A stretch of DNA of 6,718 nucleotides from Cytophagaceae bacterium (GCA_947464365.1 CANHWS010000192.1:1-6718); one strand, 5' to 3'; shown: positions 1 through 6,718, counted from the stretch's first letter. The notes: a model not told the origin generated them from the letters alone. Numbers and translations are program-made.

Positions 1-58
1 TACCTACTGCATTTGGACCAAGTAGCGACCCCGTATTAGTTGATCAAACAATAAGGCC

Positions 59-1519
59 ATGTACAAACTACTCTGCACCCTGTTGTTTGTGTTGCCCTAC
101 TTGCTGCATGCGCAGCAAGTAGTTTGGACGCAGAAACCGTCGGTTTCTATTAGTAATGATCGGCTGTACGCTATTACTAGCCTTGACACATCTGGCTACT
201 ATGCCGTTGGTGGTGGACGTCTCTATACCGTCAACGTGTTTGGTAGCCCCTTAGATGGTACCCACATTGTTAAGATTGGGAATGACGGTCATTTGTTCTG
301 GACACGGCCTTTGGGCTTTGCTGGTAATGCAAGAGCTGTCGTTGGAATTGATGATCGTACGCTTGCTGTGGTCACTGCAGTCGAGGATTTTAATACCATC
401 CCAGATCGTGGAGGGTTTGTTTTTCAGTTAGTTGACTCTACTGGTAGTATTATTCGCTCCTTGGTTGTTAAGGATGCTGGGTATTCGACCCAGCCTTATG
501 GAATGTTCAAGGCCAAGAATGGGGACTTAATGGTTTATGGATCCTCCACTCGTGGTCGGGTTTTTCCAAACACAAATACTGATTGGTTTTTGGCCCGTAT
601 CACCCCCCAAGGTTTCCTAGACTGGCTGAAGGTATATAACCCAGGCTCCACAGACCCGACACGTTTTGCAGCCTTTAATGATGCAGGTGGGAACATCATC
701 CTTGGGGGCTCTAGCCTCAACCGTACGGTAAGTATGATTGTTGACTCCAATGGTGTTGTGGTTGAGAATACAAGGGTTTTGTTTATGCCGCCCACAGCGG
801 GCACTCAGAGCATGACACTAGTGCAACGCTGCCCTAATGGAGGTTTATTAACCCAGACTAGCGTTTTGGCAAGTACCTCGATTCCCCCAGACTTCCACAT
901 CGCTAAACTTCGGCCTGATTTTACCCAAGAGTGGGTGATCTCTGAGATTGGCCATGGTTCTGGTGTGCCATGCAGGGTAAATGCTGATGGTAGTGTAGTA
1001 TATGTATCAATGGAAGGCCGTACACGTAACTTTTATATGACAAAAGTTAACAGCACTGGTCAACAACTTTGGCGCATTTTAATTACGCCACTCTCGAGTA
1101 GTAGCACCATTTCCCTAACAGGTATCACCTACAACTCTGATCAAAGTGCCGTGTTGTGTGGCTACATTTCGGATAATACTAGAGTACCCTATCAAGGCGA
1201 GGATTTTTACCTCACCAAAATCGCCAACTTCGGTCGGCCTTTTGACCCGCTTACAGAGCTGGGTGGCCCTCGGGAGGTGGTGCAATCTGTAACCCCTGTG
1301 GCATTCCCCAATCCTACTTCGGGGCCGGTTCAGTTCCGTGGGTTAGACCGCCCAGGGCAATTACGTTTGTTCACCACTGCAGGCTCTTTAGCCCTAGATG
1401 CCCCCATCCTGCCAGACCAAGCCCTAGACCTTAGCGGCCTTGCTCCTGGGTTATACCTCTACCGCCTCACCGTGGAAGATGGTAAGGTGCCTTTTGTTGG
1501 GCGGGTAGTGGTAAGGTAG
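59..1519 (+). CDS. Secreted beta-propeller-like protein with T9SS type A C-terminal sorting domain
   Basis: A 486-residue protein of unknown specific function, probably exported and then secreted or surface-anchored by the type IX system. Residues 1-18 form a signal peptide: Lys3, a Leu-rich core, and likely cleavage after LHA before Gln19. Residues of about 69-392 contain seven copies of a pattern like 'hydrophobic-x-K-h-x-x-x-G-x-x-x-W', starting near 69, 120, 176, 223, 279, 325 and 383. This roughly 52-residue spacing fits a seven-bladed beta-propeller. Residues of about 413-486 are a Por-type sorting domain, with FPNPTSGPVQF, then GLYLYRL and a terminal GRVVV strand. The ATG at 59 is chosen because the signal peptide starts there; AAGG lies a few bases upstream but is weak. 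The propeller part is clearly AT-richer than the sorting domain. The gene converges on the thiolase gene, and I see no terminator of its own. The sorting domain call is firm. The propeller is inferred from periodicity, and the ligand or substrate is unknown. Confidence 0.9.
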   Translation: MYKLLCTLLFVLPYLLHAQQVVWTQKPSVSISNDRLYAITSLDTSGYYAVGGGRLYTVNVFGSPLDGTHIVKIGNDGHLFWTRPLGFAGNARAVVGIDDRTLAVVTAVEDFNTIPDRGGFVFQLVDSTGSIIRSLVVKDAGYSTQPYGMFKAKNGDLMVYGSSTRGRVFPNTNTDWFLARITPQGFLDWLKVYNPGSTDPTRFAAFNDAGGNIILGGSSLNRTVSMIVDSNGVVVENTRVLFMPPTAGTQSMTLVQRCPNGGLLTQTSVLASTSIPPDFHIAKLRPDFTQEWVISEIGHGSGVPCRVNADGSVVYVSMEGRTRNFYMTKVNSTGQQLWRILITPLSSSSTISLTGITYNSDQSAVLCGYISDNTRVPYQGEDFYLTKIANFGRPFDPLTELGGPREVVQSVTPVAFPNPTSGPVQFRGLDRPGQLRLFTTAGSLALDAPILPDQALDLSGLAPGLYLYRLTVEDGKVPFVGRVVVR

Positions 1520-1534
1520 GTGTTTGTATGAACT

Positions 1535-1573
1535 CGGATTCATCGGATTAGACGGATTTTTGAGATTCGTCGG
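1535..1573. repeat. Degenerate 9-nt tandem repeat (CGGATTnnn) in the convergent intergenic region
   Basis: Starting 16 bp after the stop codon of the secreted-protein gene, three units CGGATTCAT, CGGATTAGA and CGGATTTTT follow head to tail. A decayed unit, GAGATTCGT, and a final CGG come next, all in a 9-nt register. The unit structure is seen directly. Similar 'ATCCG'-type arrays occur between genes in some Bacteroidota, so this may be one copy of a dispersed intergenic repeat family, but that is inference. It does not form a clear hairpin. The rest of 1574-1673 holds nothing I recognise. Confidence 0.55.
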
Positions 1574-1673
1574 TGCTTAGTCGCAAGTCCTCGGCCGTGG
1601 CAGTTACAGTCGTTCAAGCACCCAACAAATAACTGCTCCCAACATATTACCCCGCCCCAATAGGCATAAACAA

Positions 1674-1700
1674 CCAAAGCCACCCATAAGGTGGCTTTGG
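1674..1700 (-). terminator. Intrinsic terminator of the thiolase gene
   Basis: A perfect 11-bp inverted repeat, CCAAAGCCACC (1674-1684) and GGTGGCTTTGG (1690-1700), encloses a 5-nt loop. Read on the minus strand it lies 26 nt beyond the thiolase stop codon and is followed by TTGTTTATG, a T-rich run. On the plus strand it is followed by CAAATAATC, so it is a poorer terminator for the converging secreted-protein gene, although its stem could still slow transcription from that side. A smaller hairpin (GTAGT, loop TGGG, ACTAC; 1717-1730) overlaps the thiolase stop codon. Confidence 0.85.
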
Positions 1701-1726
1701 CAAATAATCACAGCAAGTAGTTGGGA

Positions 1727-2905
1727 CTACATCCGCTCTAGCACGATGGCAGAGGCGCCACCGCCACCGTTGCAAATACCAGCCACACCGATCTTACCTC
1801 CTTCAGACGCCAAGACATGGCATAGGGTGGTCACGATGCGGGCACCACTAGCTCCTAGTGGGTGGCCTAGGGCAACGGCTCCACCACGGATATTCACTTT
1901 GTCTGGGTTGACACCTAGCACCTTGTTAAAGGCCATGGTCACGACGGCAAAGGCCTCGTTTACCTCGAAGAAATCAACATCCTCAAGGGTCAAGCCAGCA
2001 CGTTTGAGCGCCAAAGGCACTGCCACCGTTGGCGAGGTCGTGAACCACTCAGGTGCTTGCTCGGCATCGGCAAAGGCCAAGATCTTGGCCAATGGCTTGA
2101 GGCCAAGTGCTTCCATTTTTTCTTTGCTGACCACGATGAGGGCGGCAGCGCCATCATTGATGGTGCTTGCGTTGGCAGCGGTCACGGTACCAGTCGGGGT
2201 AAAGGCAGGTTTAAGGCCCGGGATCTTGTCGAAGAATACATTTTTGTACTCCTCGTCCTCGCTGATGGTCAGGACACCACCTTTGCGCTGTGGGATATCG
2301 ACCCCAACGATTTCGTCACGGAACTTGCCAGCCTCGGTGCTAGCAGCAGCCTTTTTGTAGCTATTGATTGCAAACTCGTCTTGTGCCTCGCGGCTGATGT
2401 CATAATGGGCAGCAGTGGCGTCAGCAAATACACCCATGGCCTTCTTCTGGTACGCATCCAGCAGGCCATCGTTCTCTAGTCCATCGACCAAGGAAGCATT
2501 GCCGTATTTGTAGCCGAAACGGGCTTTAGGCACGTAGTAGGGTACATTGCTCATGCTTTCCATACCACCCGCGACGACGACATCAGCTAGGCCAAGCATA
2601 ATGCTTTGGGCTGCCAACATGATCGATTTGGTACCAGAGGCGCATACCTTGTTGATGGTGGTGCAGGCGACAGATTCGGGCAGGCCAGCGCCGAGTGCTG
2701 CTTGGCGTGCAGGGTTTTGGCCTAGGTTGGCGCTACAAACATTGCCAAAATAAACTTCGTTGACCTCGGAGGCATCGATGCCGGCATGGGCCAAAGCACC
2801 TTTGATGGCCACAGAGCCTAGGGCCGTAGCCGAAAATGATGCCAAGGATCCGCCAAAACTTCCCATTGGGGTCCGGACGGCTGCCACGATATAGGCTTCT
2901 CTCAT
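1727..2905 (-). CDS. Acetyl-CoA C-acetyltransferase (thiolase)
   Basis: A 392-residue cytoplasmic thiolase that condenses two acetyl-CoA into acetoacetyl-CoA or cleaves the reverse way. Its length matches biosynthetic thiolases such as the Zoogloea enzyme. All catalytic elements are present: acyl-accepting Cys88 in NKVCASG, Asn316 in VNEAFA, His348 in GGAVALGHPLGASG, and Cys378 in CNGGGGAS near the C-terminus. GGMESMSNVPYY (113-124) and NASTINDGAAAL resemble, from memory, the acetoacetyl-CoA thiolase (ACAT1) group more than long-chain 3-ketoacyl-CoA thiolases. Met157 of the specificity loop is kept, but the residue before it is Ala where the Zoogloea and human enzymes have His. The start is the ATG at 2905. 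An in-frame TTG at 2944 would add 13 residues, but it lies inside the -7 promoter box and the extension is not thiolase-like. No partner gene (HMG-CoA synthase, CoA transferase, hydroxyacyl-CoA dehydrogenase) is present to say whether it makes or breaks down acyl-CoA. Confidence 0.95.
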   Translation of the reverse strand: MREAYIVAAVRTPMGSFGGSLASFSATALGSVAIKGALAHAGIDASEVNEVYFGNVCSANLGQNPARQAALGAGLPESVACTTINKVCASGTKSIMLAAQSIMLGLADVVVAGGMESMSNVPYYVPKARFGYKYGNASLVDGLENDGLLDAYQKKAMGVFADATAAHYDISREAQDEFAINSYKKAAASTEAGKFRDEIVGVDIPQRKGGVLTISEDEEYKNVFFDKIPGLKPAFTPTGTVTAANASTINDGAAALIVVSKEKMEALGLKPLAKILAFADAEQAPEWFTTSPTVAVPLALKRAGLTLEDVDFFEVNEAFAVVTMAFNKVLGVNPDKVNIRGGAVALGHPLGASGARIVTTLCHVLASEGGKIGVAGICNGGGGASAIVLERM

Positions 2906-2941
2906 AATAGTGAGGGATAAAGGGGTGTATGAATAGTGCCG

Positions 2942-2949
2942 CAAAGGTA
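2942..2949 (-). promoter_or_regulatory. Bacteroidota-type -7 promoter box for the thiolase gene
   Basis: On the minus strand the sequence reads TACCTTTG followed by CGGCA, an exact match to the Bacteroidota -7 consensus TAnnTTTG. Transcription would begin near 2935, giving a leader of about 30 nt before the ATG at 2905. The -33 element is weak: with a 21-nt spacer the position holds GTG rather than TTG. The leader has no Shine-Dalgarno sequence, as is common in this phylum. The box decides the start codon, because the upstream TTG candidate overlaps it. The rest of 2950-3043 shows no hairpin that would terminate the Ppx/GppA gene, so some read-through from that gene is possible. Confidence 0.6.
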
Positions 2950-3043
2950 GGTAGGTTTAGCCCTCCTTGGCACGGGTTTGAAGGTTAGAAATCGACGAAA
3001 ATCAGGGGATAGATCTTTGCCTAGTATGGTATAAATAGGTGTG

Positions 3044-4021
3044 TTAGCGCTGCATCAGCTTGGGGTCAAGTCCGTTGCGCTGCATCAGGAACAAGATGAT
3101 GCCATCTGCTAGGCCGACATCAGGCGAAAAGATGTAACGAGCCCCACTTTCGCGCAGGACGTGGAGATAAATCTCGGCACTGGGGACAATGACGTCAGCA
3201 CGGTCTAGGTTGATATTGAGCTGGAACGATCGCTCGTCAATGTCAAGCTCGCTGAGGTCCAGATAGACACTCAGCAGCTCGGCATAGGTGAGCTTATCTT
3301 TGGGCTTATAGAGCTGTCCATAGAGGCTGATCAGCTTCGAGATGTTACCCCCCGTTGCAATGGCGATGAAGTGTTTGCTGGCACCTTTTTCGTGGTTGGC
3401 GGTCCGGATCTGGGCTAGGTTGTCATAGATCCATTTGTCCATTTGGGGCCAGATGCTGACGGGTGTGGTGCGGTTCCGGACATGGCCCGCCTGGAAACTC
3501 TCGCCCGCAATGCGTTCGCCCTGCAGGTAGATATTGATCTCGGTACTGCCACCGCCGACATCGACATGGATGTAGTTATTGTCGGGTTTGATGTGGGGAG
3601 TCAGTGCTAGGCCGACCATAGTCGCCTCTTGCTGACCTGTGATGACTTGGACGTCAAGCCCTGTAAAGCCCTCGACCCAAGCCTTGACCTCAGTGGCGTT
3701 GGCCGAGTCGCGCAAGGCGCTGGTGGCACAAACCATATAGTCATCCACCTCATAAAGGTCGCAGAGCTGTTTGTAAGCCAACAGCAATTTGCCGAGCTTG
3801 ACACGGGTTTCGGGCCGTATGTAGCCCCCGTCGAACACATCGGAGCCAAGGCGCAGCGGAAAGCGGATGTACTCGATTAATTTTTTGACGTAAACGCCCT
3901 TCTGCTCCAGCACTTGGTGCACTTTGAGCCGGACGGCGTTGGACCCAATGTCGATGGCAGCAAACTTATGCAACGTAACGCTTGATAACAGTGAAGGTAT
4001 AGAGTCGATCTGGATGACCAC
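3044..4021 (-). CDS. Ppx/GppA-family phosphatase (exopolyphosphatase or pppGpp phosphohydrolase)
   Basis: A protein of up to 325 residues from the sugar kinase/actin-like ATPase superfamily, expected to remove terminal phosphate from polyphosphate or pppGpp in the cytoplasm. Visible motifs in order: AAIDIGSNAVRL (21-32, phosphate loop 1), ATSALRDSAN (99-108), ITGQQEA (127-133, with Glu132 aligned to catalytic Glu121 of E. coli PPX), VDVGGGSTEINIY (153-165, phosphate loop 2), ATGGNI (222-227) and GLADGII (303-309). It is much shorter than E. coli PPX (513 residues): the C-terminal HD-like and following domains are absent, as in many two-domain homologues. The start is uncertain. The longest frame begins at GTG 4021, after an in-frame TGA further upstream. 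A TTG at 3973 gives 309 residues beginning MHKFAAIDIG, which is closer to the usual N-terminus. No ATG is available. Polyphosphate versus pppGpp preference cannot be read from sequence, and no polyphosphate kinase gene lies nearby. Confidence 0.9.
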   Translation of the reverse strand: MVIQIDSIPSLLSSVTLHKFAAIDIGSNAVRLKVHQVLEQKGVYVKKLIEYIRFPLRLGSDVFDGGYIRPETRVKLGKLLLAYKQLCDLYEVDDYMVCATSALRDSANATEVKAWVEGFTGLDVQVITGQQEATMVGLALTPHIKPDNNYIHVDVGGGSTEINIYLQGERIAGESFQAGHVRNRTTPVSIWPQMDKWIYDNLAQIRTANHEKGASKHFIAIATGGNISKLISLYGQLYKPKDKLTYAELLSVYLDLSELDIDERSFQLNINLDRADVIVPSAEIYLHVLRESGARYIFSPDVGLADGIILFLMQRNGLDPKLMQR

Positions 4022-4267
4022 AGGCGACCAGTCAGGTCCCAGTCAGGATCCATGGACATGGAAGTGAAACTAGACTGCCAGAAGGACCAGCTGTAGCGTC
4101 AGCTAGACACAGAATAGTTGAAACTAACAATCATCCCACCCTAAAGCGTCCCGCAATATAGCGTTGGCCTTCTAGAATTATCCTAACAGGTCAATTTTAG
4201 GCTGGCCAAGTTCCTGAGCTCCAAAACTGGTGCCAGTATCATGGCAAGGACAACCGCAAGCCTCAGA
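4022..4267. other. Intergenic region between the hybrid kinase and Ppx/GppA genes
   Basis: 246 bp with no supportable gene on either strand. It contains a direct repeat CCAGTCAGG at 4028-4036 and 4039-4047 (11-nt period), just upstream of the Ppx/GppA start. It also has a small inverted repeat AGCTG/CAGCT (4089-4104) and an 8-bp imperfect inverted repeat CTAGAATT/AATTTTAG (4172-4200) with a 13-nt loop. None matches a regulatory element I recognise. No exact TAnnTTTG box is present on the minus strand, so the Ppx/GppA promoter is not identified. Confidence 0.5.
4226..4246 (-). terminator. Weak candidate terminator of the hybrid kinase gene
   Basis: About 20 nt beyond the kinase stop codon, two overlapping small stems can form on the minus strand: TGCCA/TGGCA with a 6-nt loop, or ACTGG/CCAGT with almost no loop. 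The second is followed directly by TTTTGG. The stems are only 4-5 bp and the T-run is short, so it is far weaker than the thiolase terminator and may not function. Confidence 0.22.
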
Positions 4268-6718
4268 TCAGGATAGGATAGGCTCTGTCTCGACTGGGGC
4301 GATTGAGGCCAAATACGTATCCACCTTTTGGTTAACCAAGGACAAGTACCGTTGGGCCAGCTCAGGGTTTAGGTTGCCGGCATCGGTCACTTGGCGTGAT
4401 ATACTAAGGTCTAGCCAGACGTCAGACACATTGAGCATCTTGAGCGACGGGATAAACTTGTGGCAGATCCGCTGCATTAGTTTGCCGTCCGCCGTTAGTA
4501 AGGCCTCTTCTAGCAGGTTGGTCATCTCGCGCAAGCTGGTCCTAATCACCCCAAAGTCGATGGTCGAAATTTTCATCGACTGGATTGCGTCAGGCAATTC
4601 TTGCGGCTGGATGTAGAACGAGCTTTCGGTCTGGACACCTTCACCACCGTTTTGCCTCACCTTGCGGTAGGGTAGCATGTATTGCAGGCATTTGTCCATC
4701 ACCTGCTCGGGTGTAAATGGTTTAAGCAAGTAGTCGTTCATGCCGGCCTCTAGGGCTTCGTTGGCGGTTTCCTGCAGCGCAAAGGCCGAAAATGCAATGA
4801 TCGGCACCTGTTTGAACCAGTTGCCACTCATCGACCGGATGATCTTGGTAGCCCTGATGCCGTCTAGTACAGGCATCTGGATATCCATCAGGATCATATC
4901 ATAGCAGCTTTGACTAGCCATCCGGACGACCTCGTCCCCATTGCAGGCCCAGTCGTAGGTGATTTCCCAACGTTTCAGGAAATCCTTGAAGATCATGGCG
5001 TTGATTTCGTTGTCCTCGGCCAGCAGGATGTGGCAACCAGTCAGGGTCTTAATCGCCAGTTCGTGATTGATCTTGAGGTTGTTGACCTTGCCTTGTTCGG
5101 CCAATTGTTGCTCTGGGGCTGTGCACTCTAGCATTAGGTCAAAGCTAAAGGTGCTGCCACGGTTTGGTTTGCTGACCAAGCTGATGGTGGTCCCGAGGCT
5201 TTCCAGTAGTTGTTTAACGATCGGCAGACCCAGCCCTGTGCCAGTCTGTTTCTGGTCCAGCATGACCGGGACTTGTTCGTAAGCCTCGAAGACTACATGC
5301 TGCATATCCTCAGGGATACCCTGGCCGGTGTCCATCACGCTGAAGTTCAGGTGCTGGATGTTATCCTTGACGCCAAGGTCCGTAACCGTGAGGCATACCA
5401 TGCCTTTGTCCGTAAACTTGATGGCATTGCCTAATAAGTTATTGAGGACGTTATTAAGGATGTTTTCGTCGCCCATGACGGAAGCTGGCAATTGGTCTGG
5501 TTGTTCAAGCTCGAAGACGATGCCTTTCTGGTAAGCCTGAAGCTGATAGACGTCCTTGAGGTTCCGGAGAAGGGAAACCAAATCAAATGGGCGTTTCGCT
5601 ATTTTGTATTTGCCAGCCTCTAGTTTGCTGAGGTCTAGCAACTTATTGATGGTGTTTAGCAGGTTGCGGGCGCAGAACTCAAGTGTCGTCAACCTACCTA
5701 ATATCTTAGCATCTTCTACCTCTTGTAGCAAGAGGTTATTGATCCCGATGATGGCATTGAGGGGGGTCCGGATCTCGTGGCTCATGGCCGAGAGGAACTG
5801 GGTCTTGGCGCTGGCAGCCATTTCGGCTTCCTCGCGGGCTTTGACCAATGTTTCTTCTAGCTGTTTGCGGTTGGTGACATCTTGCCCTGTGCCCCTGATG
5901 TTAGTTAGCTGGCCCAAGTCGTCTAACGTGAAGCGGGCCCTGACGAAGAGGTAGATAGCGACATCATTGGGTGTCATGATGCGGTAGTCTAGGCTGAACT
6001 CCTTACCCGTCGCGACACATTCGTCATAGAGCTCGGCCACACGCTGCCGATCTTCCGGATGAATGCGGTCGGTGAAGATGTTGTGCTGGTCCACCAATTC
6101 GCCTTCCAGCCCAATCAGCTCTTGCAAAACATGGCCATGATGGCGGCTGCGCTGATTGCCAAAGTCATATTCAAAACTACCGAGCCTCGCGATGGATTGT
6201 GCTTCGTTGAGGGCTTGGGCATACTGCACCAAGTCGGCCTCGCTGGCCTTGAGGCGGCTAACATCGACCATCATGCCATACCAAGCGGTGCTACCGTCAG
6301 CCTTGGTGTGAGGCAAGGCATGGGCGCTCATCCAATGGTCCTGTCCTGGGCCTTTAATCAAGAGCTCGTGATCCCATGGTAGGAGGTTCTGGGCAGACTC
6401 TTGCAACTTGGCCCACGAGTCTTGGTTTTCGGCATAGCCAAACCAGTCAATAGTCGTTGTGGCCATATCTGGGTTCTGGCTGAGCCCCAAGATGTCATAA
6501 CCCCCTTGGCTAATGTATGGAACGGTGAACTGCCCATCCACACTGAGGTTAAACTCGAACACGACACCAGGTGCCGTTTGGGTCAATACATCTAGTCTTT
6601 CCTGATGCGACTTGGCCTCCTCGCGAGCCAAAATACGATCCGTGACGTCCATGATGAGGCCGTCGTAGATATAGCCAGCAGTGGTATGAAAACTCACCTG
6701 GGCTGTGAAAAGCAGCCA
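4268..6718 (-). CDS. Hybrid sensor histidine kinase, PAS-PAS-HisKA-HATPase-REC-HPt-like (N-terminus outside window)
   Basis: A multi-step phosphorelay sensor. The reading frame is open to the window edge; the GTG at 6697 (residue 1 here) is not a true start because it falls inside the last strands of a PAS/PAC unit (YIYDGLIMDVTDR). Two further PAS domains follow at about 36-150 and 162-277, then a short coiled-coil linker (277-296). HisKA carries the phospho-accepting His307 in MSHEIRTPLN. HATPase_c (about 406-525) has the N-box with Asn424, DTGQG (456-460) and GTGLGL (486-491). The receiver domain (about 554-675) has acidic Glu561/Asp562, phospho-acceptor Asp605 in MDIQMP, Ser637 and Lys659 in LLKPF. 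A helical tail (about 715-800) with ICHKFIPSLKML places His746 where an HPt histidine would be, though the motif is degenerate. No membrane segment is seen in the available part. No response regulator or DNA-binding output is encoded nearby, so the signal and target are unknown. Confidence 0.95.
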   Translation of the reverse strand, partial: WLLFTAQVSFHTTAGYIYDGLIMDVTDRILAREEAKSHQERLDVLTQTAPGVVFEFNLSVDGQFTVPYISQGGYDILGLSQNPDMATTTIDWFGYAENQDSWAKLQESAQNLLPWDHELLIKGPGQDHWMSAHALPHTKADGSTAWYGMMVDVSRLKASEADLVQYAQALNEAQSIARLGSFEYDFGNQRSRHHGHVLQELIGLEGELVDQHNIFTDRIHPEDRQRVAELYDECVATGKEFSLDYRIMTPNDVAIYLFVRARFTLDDLGQLTNIRGTGQDVTNRKQLEETLVKAREEAEMAASAKTQFLSAMSHEIRTPLNAIIGINNLLLQEVEDAKILGRLTTLEFCARNLLNTINKLLDLSKLEAGKYKIAKRPFDLVSLLRNLKDVYQLQAYQKGIVFELEQPDQLPASVMGDENILNNVLNNLLGNAIKFTDKGMVCLTVTDLGVKDNIQHLNFSVMDTGQGIPEDMQHVVFEAYEQVPVMLDQKQTGTGLGLPIVKQLLESLGTTISLVSKPNRGSTFSFDLMLECTAPEQQLAEQGKVNNLKINHELAIKTLTGCHILLAEDNEINAMIFKDFLKRWEITYDWACNGDEVVRMASQSCYDMILMDIQMPVLDGIRATKIIRSMSGNWFKQVPIIAFSAFALQETANEALEAGMNDYLLKPFTPEQVMDKCLQYMLPYRKVRQNGGEGVQTESSFYIQPQELPDAIQSMKISTIDFGVIRTSLREMTNLLEEALLTADGKLMQRICHKFIPSLKMLNVSDVWLDLSISRQVTDAGNLNPELAQRYLSLVNQKVDTYLASIAPVETEPILS

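Noticed and set aside
8..15. TGCATTTG upstream of the secreted-protein gene, a one-mismatch match to the TAnnTTTG -7 box.
   Set aside because: It lacks the conserved A, and any -33 element would lie off the window, so it cannot be told from chance.
3..122. A plus-strand frame open from position 3 to a TAG at 120-122 that might be the tail of an upstream gene.
   Set aside because: It would overlap the secreted-protein gene by about 60 bp through its signal peptide and becomes Cys-rich and non-protein-like there. The window start gives too little to judge.
1746..2479. Long plus-strand open frames opposite the thiolase gene.
   Set aside because: They have low-complexity Ala/Ser/Pro or random composition and lie antisense to a fully conserved enzyme gene. 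They are mirror frames of GC-rich coding sequence.
3961..3968. TAAGTTTG on the minus strand, an exact -7 box match inside the Ppx/GppA gene.
   Set aside because: It encodes part of the conserved HKFAAIDIG stretch. A transcript starting after it would lose the first phosphate-binding loop, so the match is best read as coincidence.
3877..4059. A minus-strand frame starting at an ATG at 4059 and running into the Ppx/GppA gene, considered as evidence for a frameshifted N-terminus.
   Set aside because: Its translation is unrelated to the family, and the phosphate loop 1 motif is complete in the annotated frame, so no frameshift is needed.
5556..6382. Plus-strand open frames opposite the hybrid kinase.
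   Set aside because: They have no recognisable motifs and lie antisense to well-conserved PAS and HisKA sequence.

Overview
The window looks like chromosomal DNA of a Bacteroidota bacterium, possibly from the Saprospiria/Chitinophagia side of the phylum, though that finer placement is a guess. Three independent signs point there. The first gene ends in a type IX secretion (T9SS) C-terminal sorting domain. The thiolase gene is preceded by an exact match to the Bacteroidota -7 promoter box (TAnnTTTG). No convincing Shine-Dalgarno sequences precede the starts. By hand count, GC is about 59% in the sampled thiolase segment.

Layout from left to right: (i) 59-1519, plus strand, a secreted protein with signal peptide, a probable seven-unit beta-propeller and a T9SS sorting domain. 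(ii) 1520-1726, a convergent intergenic region with a 9-nt-period degenerate repeat and a strong intrinsic terminator that serves the minus-strand thiolase gene. (iii) 1727-2905, minus strand, an acetyl-CoA C-acetyltransferase (thiolase) with all catalytic residues. (iv) 3044-4021, minus strand, a short Ppx/GppA-family phosphatase with a non-ATG start. (v) 4022-4267, a non-coding gap. (vi) 4268-6718, minus strand, a large hybrid sensor histidine kinase (PAS-PAS-HisKA-HATPase-REC-HPt-like) whose N-terminus lies outside the window.

The three minus-strand genes run in the same direction (kinase, then Ppx/GppA, then thiolase), but the gaps of 246 and 138 bp and the separate thiolase promoter argue against one tight operon. 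No shared pathway is evident: thiolase belongs to acyl-CoA metabolism, Ppx/GppA to polyphosphate or (p)ppGpp turnover, and the kinase to signalling. I see no mobile element, tRNA, rRNA, CRISPR array or defence system, and I do not think the window holds an undescribed system. The points most worth a second look are the GC step inside the secreted-protein gene, the degenerate HPt-like tail of the kinase, and the intergenic 9-nt repeat.
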